Shown: piece after piece, positions 4,848 to 7,538 of the stretch
Numbering within the stretch: position 1 is the stretch's first letter
Layout: every line of letters starts with the position of its first letter
Assembly: GCA_003132825.1 (NCBI GenBank)
Contig: PKYX01000218.1
Span: 3,970-11,507, forward strand
DNA from: Acidobacteriaceae bacterium
GTDB taxonomy: Bacteria > Acidobacteriota > Terriglobia > Terriglobales > Acidobacteriaceae
Direction: 5' to 3'
Length of the DNA stretch: 7,538 nucleotides
Made by a program: the position numbers and the translations under genes
The notes under the pieces: generated by a model
The model's input: the letters and a program-made list of their open reading frames with translations, nothing else
Told to the model about the DNA's origin: nothing
The model's database searches: none

Positions 4848-5909
4848 ATGCCTCTCGAAAATAGCGGTGTCCAAGGAATTGCGCGCGGGCTGAGCTCCCC
4901 CCCGATGGAAAATCAGGGATCGGTTCCTGCTCCGGCGGTCGCCTATCTATACGGGCAGGCTCTGCGGCCGAATCGTGGCATCCCTCTGAGTCTTGATTGG
5001 GTTAGGGCTGTTCGCATCAATACCAGCGCGGTCGAACGCAGGGCGCAGTCCCATGTCGCACGACGCACCGCCAAAAAGGAATGGCAAGCGGCGTGGCTTC
5101 TGCGGGCCATCTCCTGCATGGACCTCACCACGCTTGCAGGCGATGATACCGAGGAACGCGTTCGCCGCCTTTGTTCCAAGGCCCGGCAACCCGTCAAATC
5201 GGAAGTGGTGAAGCGTCTGGGGATCGAAGGACTTGGCCTCAACGTGGCCGCGATCTGCGTCTATCATAGCTTTGTCGAGACGGCGTTGCGTGGGCTCGAC
5301 GGCAGCGGCATCCGCGTAGCTGCGGTTTCAACGGGTTTCCCCGCCGGACTTTCGCCTTTGCGAGAGCGTATAGCCGAGATCCGAGGCTCGGTCGAAACTG
5401 GCGCTGATGAGATTGACGTGGTCATCACTCGGGCTCACGTCTTTGCCGGCAAATGGAGGGAGCTATACGACGAGATCCGCCTGTTCAAGGACGCCTGCGG
5501 GCGCGCGCACATGAAGGTGATTCTCGGCACCGGGGATTTGCGTACCTTGCGGAACGTCGGCCGGGCCAGCTTTGTGGCTATGATGGCTGGTGCTGACTTC
5601 ATCAAGACTTCAACCGGCAAAGAGCCTACCAACGCAACCCTTCCCGTCGGCTTGGTAATGGCCCGCGCTATCCGCGAATATGGCCACGCCACCGGCATGG
5701 CTGTCGGATTCAAAGCAGCCGGGGGCCTGCGGACCGCGAGGCAGTCGATGGACTGGCTGGCACTGATGAAAGACGAACTCGGTCCGTCGTGGCTGAGCGC
5801 GGAGCTTTTCCGTTTTGGAGCGAGCGGTATGTTGACTGATATTGAGCGCCAGCTTGAGCACTACGCTACAGGTCGATATGCGGCGGATTATCGTCAACCG
5901 CTGCCTTAA
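4848..5909 (+). CDS. deoC: Deoxyribose-phosphate aldolase, eukaryotic-like type
   Basis: The cytosolic class I aldolase cleaves 2-deoxyribose-5-phosphate into glyceraldehyde-3-phosphate and acetaldehyde. Numbered from ATG 4848 (353 residues), the Schiff-base Lys253 lies in DFIKTSTGKE, the second Lys289 in VGFKAAGG and the Asp190 in EIDVV. Spacing of these residues (63 and 36) equals that of human DERA (Asp155, Lys218, Lys254) and differs from E. coli DeoC (65 and 34). Other human-DERA-like blocks are KKEWQAAWLL (76-85), DLTTLAGDDT (92-101), STGFPAG and the C-terminal TGRYAA, so this is the longer eukaryotic-like branch rather than the roughly 250-residue enterobacterial one. The first 44 residues are poorly conserved and Pro-rich. 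The start is uncertain: ATG 4848 has only a weak AAAGAAG upstream, ATG 4905 has no SD, and GTG 4734 or ATG 4749 would add 33-38 unconvincing residues. The aldehyde dehydrogenase follows after 45 nt. It is the downstream step for DeoA-derived deoxyribose phosphate. Confidence 0.95.
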   Translation: MPLENSGVQGIARGLSSPPMENQGSVPAPAVAYLYGQALRPNRGIPLSLDWVRAVRINTSAVERRAQSHVARRTAKKEWQAAWLLRAISCMDLTTLAGDDTEERVRRLCSKARQPVKSEVVKRLGIEGLGLNVAAICVYHSFVETALRGLDGSGIRVAAVSTGFPAGLSPLRERIAEIRGSVETGADEIDVVITRAHVFAGKWRELYDEIRLFKDACGRAHMKVILGTGDLRTLRNVGRASFVAMMAGADFIKTSTGKEPTNATLPVGLVMARAIREYGHATGMAVGFKAAGGLRTARQSMDWLALMKDELGPSWLSAELFRFGASGMLTDIERQLEHYATGRYAADYRQPLP

Positions 5910-5942
5910 TCTGCTCGCCGTTTGGGATCATCATCCTAAATC

Positions 5943-5947
5943 AAGGA
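5943..5947 (+). promoter_or_regulatory. Shine-Dalgarno of the aldehyde dehydrogenase
   Basis: AAGGA ends 7 nt before ATG 5955, ideal spacing. It supports this start, and with the 45-nt gap after deoC it supports co-transcription. Confidence 0.65.
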
Positions 5948-5954
5948 TACTTGT

Positions 5955-7538
5955 ATGGGCATTGCCGATAAGTTGATGGCCATGGAGTATGGGCCGGCCC
6001 CAGAAGATCCCAAAGAGGCGCTTCTGTGGCTGGAACGTCACGGGCGGCGTTTCGGGCATTTCATTCAGGGAACTTGGCAACCGCCTGCCCTGGGCCAATA
6101 TTTCGATACGACGGATCCCTCCAATGGAGAAACGCTCGCTGCCGTAGCGCAAGGCTCTGCGGCAGACGTGGACGCTGCGGTGGAAGCCGCAGGCGCCGCG
6201 TTTCCAAAATGGCAGGCGCATACACCTCATGCCCGGGCGCGCTACCTCTATTCTCTGGCAAGGCTGGTACAGAAACATTCCCGCCGCCTGGCGGTACTCG
6301 AGACGATCGACAACGGCAAGCCGATCCGCGAGAGCCGGGATATTGATATTCCCCTGGTGGCACGGCATTTCTACTATCACGCGGGTTGGGCACAGCTCCT
6401 CCACCAGGAATTTCCCGGCTATGCGGCCTGCGGCGTCGTGGGGCAGATTATTCCGTGGAATTTCCCCCTGCTTATGCTGGCCTGGAAAATCGCTCCCGCC
6501 CTGGCCACGGGAAACACCGTGGTGCTCAAGCCAGCGGAGTTCACGCCGCTGACTGCGCTCGCCTTCGCTGAAATCTGCCAAGAAGCCGGATTGCCTCCCG
6601 GCGTAGTGAACATCGTGACCGGCGATGGTTCCACCGGCGAATTGCTGGTGCAGCATGCCGGCGTCGCTAAAATCGCGTTTACGGGTTCGACCGAAGTGGG
6701 ACGCTCGATTCGTAGAACCACAGCCCAAGGCCACAAACGGCTATCGCTCGAGCTCGGCGGCAAGTCTCCGTTCATTGTCTTCGAAGACGCCGACCTGGAC
6801 AGCGCAGTAGAAGGGCTGGTGGATGGAATCTGGCTCAACCAAGGGCAGGTATGTTGCGCGGGATCGCGCTTGCTGATGCAGGAAAGCATCGCAGAAACGC
6901 TGACCGCAAGAATACGCGAGCGTATGAGCACGCTGCGCGCTGGCCCCCCGTTGGACAAGGCCATCGACATCGGAGCCATCGTCGCTTCGGTGCAACTGGA
7001 CCGAATCAAGCGGCTGGTGGATCAAGGCATCGCGGAGGGCGCGACCTGCTGGCAGCCGAAAATCGATTTCCCATCGCGCGGTTTCTATTATCCGCCCACC
7101 TTGCTGAGCAATGTGCATCCAACGTCGGTCGTGGCGCAGGAAGAAATTTTCGGCCCCGTTCTGGCCGCGATGACCTTTCGCACTCCGCCAGAAGCCGTGG
7201 AGTTAGCCAACAACACCGCGTATGGCCTCGCAGCCTGTGTCTGGAGCGAGAGCGTTAACCTTGCACTGCAGGTCGCGGCGCAGCTGAAGGCAGGCGTTGT
7301 CTGGGTGAATTGCACCAACTTGTTTGACGCGTCTTGCGGCTTCGGCGGGTATCGGGAGAGCGGCTATGGACGCGAGGGAGGACAGGAAGGACTCCGCGAA
7401 TATCTTGAACCGGCGTGGTTCCAACAGGCCCCTGCACTTCGAGCACCGGCGCCCAAACCAGGACCAAGCCCCAATCGCCAAACAGAGTCCGCTCCGCCCA
7501 TTGACCGCACGGTGAAGCTTTACATCGGCGGCAAGCAG
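5955..7538 (+). CDS. Aldehyde dehydrogenase, ALDH16-like two-domain type, 3' end beyond window
   Basis: 528 codons are visible and the frame is still open at the right edge, so the gene is cut by the window and not broken. Residues about 36-487 form a complete NAD(P)-dependent ALDH domain: PWNFP (167-171, Asn169), LKPAE (191-195, Lys192), FTGS (242-245), LELGGKSP (general base Glu266), NQGQVCCAGSR (catalytic Cys300, followed by Cys301), EEIFGP (396-401) and GGYRESGYGREGG. A Pro/Ala-rich linker (about 488-517) follows, then RTVKLYIGGKQ (518-528), which resembles the opening strand of another ALDH domain. This matches the ALDH16 architecture known from human ALDH16A1 and bacterial homologues, where a catalytic-type domain is joined to a second ALDH-like domain that lacks catalytic function. 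The N-terminal domain here retains its catalytic residues. Directly after deoC, the likely substrate is the acetaldehyde released by DeoC, oxidised to acetate; this is inferred from context. Start ATG 5955 has a good SD; in-frame ATGs also occur at codons 8 and 10. Confidence 0.93.
   Translation, partial: MGIADKLMAMEYGPAPEDPKEALLWLERHGRRFGHFIQGTWQPPALGQYFDTTDPSNGETLAAVAQGSAADVDAAVEAAGAAFPKWQAHTPHARARYLYSLARLVQKHSRRLAVLETIDNGKPIRESRDIDIPLVARHFYYHAGWAQLLHQEFPGYAACGVVGQIIPWNFPLLMLAWKIAPALATGNTVVLKPAEFTPLTALAFAEICQEAGLPPGVVNIVTGDGSTGELLVQHAGVAKIAFTGSTEVGRSIRRTTAQGHKRLSLELGGKSPFIVFEDADLDSAVEGLVDGIWLNQGQVCCAGSRLLMQESIAETLTARIRERMSTLRAGPPLDKAIDIGAIVASVQLDRIKRLVDQGIAEGATCWQPKIDFPSRGFYYPPTLLSNVHPTSVVAQEEIFGPVLAAMTFRTPPEAVELANNTAYGLAACVWSESVNLALQVAAQLKAGVVWVNCTNLFDASCGFGGYRESGYGREGGQEGLREYLEPAWFQQAPALRAPAPKPGPSPNRQTESAPPIDRTVKLYIGGKQ

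Noticed and set aside
5931..6734. 267-codon open frame on the minus strand opposite the ALDH gene
   Set aside because: It covers well-conserved ALDH coding sequence and the end of the deoC-ALDH spacer; the peptide has no domain signature and no convincing SD.

Overview
The window is a compact, GC-rich bacterial locus for uptake and breakdown of pyrimidine (deoxy)nucleosides. All genes are read from sequence alone. PyrR, a eukaryotic-like DeoC, an apparent two-domain (ALDH16-like) aldehyde dehydrogenase, tight operon packing and GC-rich codon use together suggest an Acidobacteriota-like soil or sediment bacterium. That placement is inference from general familiarity, not a database match. No mobile element, CRISPR array, tRNA or rRNA was seen.

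Left arm (minus strand, about 204-3786): a tightly packed operon transcribed leftward in the order pyrR, cdd, deoA, nupC. The junctions are 18 nt (or 6 nt with a GTG start), a 4-nt GTGA overlap, and 2 nt. It encodes a concentrative nucleoside transporter, cytidine deaminase, thymidine/pyrimidine-nucleoside phosphorylase, and PyrR, which can act as a uracil phosphoribosyltransferase. A strong sigma70-type promoter (TTGTCA, 17 nt, TATCAT) places the predicted transcript start 3 nt before the pyrR ATG, so this mRNA looks leaderless.

Right arm (plus strand, about 3931 to the right edge): a TrpF-like (phosphoribosylanthranilate isomerase-like) protein, then deoxyribose-phosphate aldolase (deoC), then an aldehyde dehydrogenase whose frame stays open through base 7538. 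After its first ALDH domain comes a Pro-rich linker and what looks like the first residues of a second ALDH domain.

Combined logic (inference from known families): nucleosides enter through NupC; Cdd converts (deoxy)cytidine to (deoxy)uridine; DeoA releases the base and (deoxy)ribose-1-phosphate; PyrR can return uracil to UMP; DeoC splits deoxyribose-5-phosphate into glyceraldehyde-3-phosphate and acetaldehyde; the ALDH is placed to oxidise the acetaldehyde. The phosphopentomutase that links DeoA to DeoC is not in the window.

The least explained part is the TrpF-like gene. It keeps the likely catalytic Cys and Asp, but the motif that normally carries the substrate-carboxylate Arg is replaced by a Ser-Gly-Pro-Gly segment, and it sits in a nucleoside catabolism locus rather than with trp genes. 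Other points of interest are the leaderless promoter architecture between the two arms and a possible terminator or pseudoknot before deoC.
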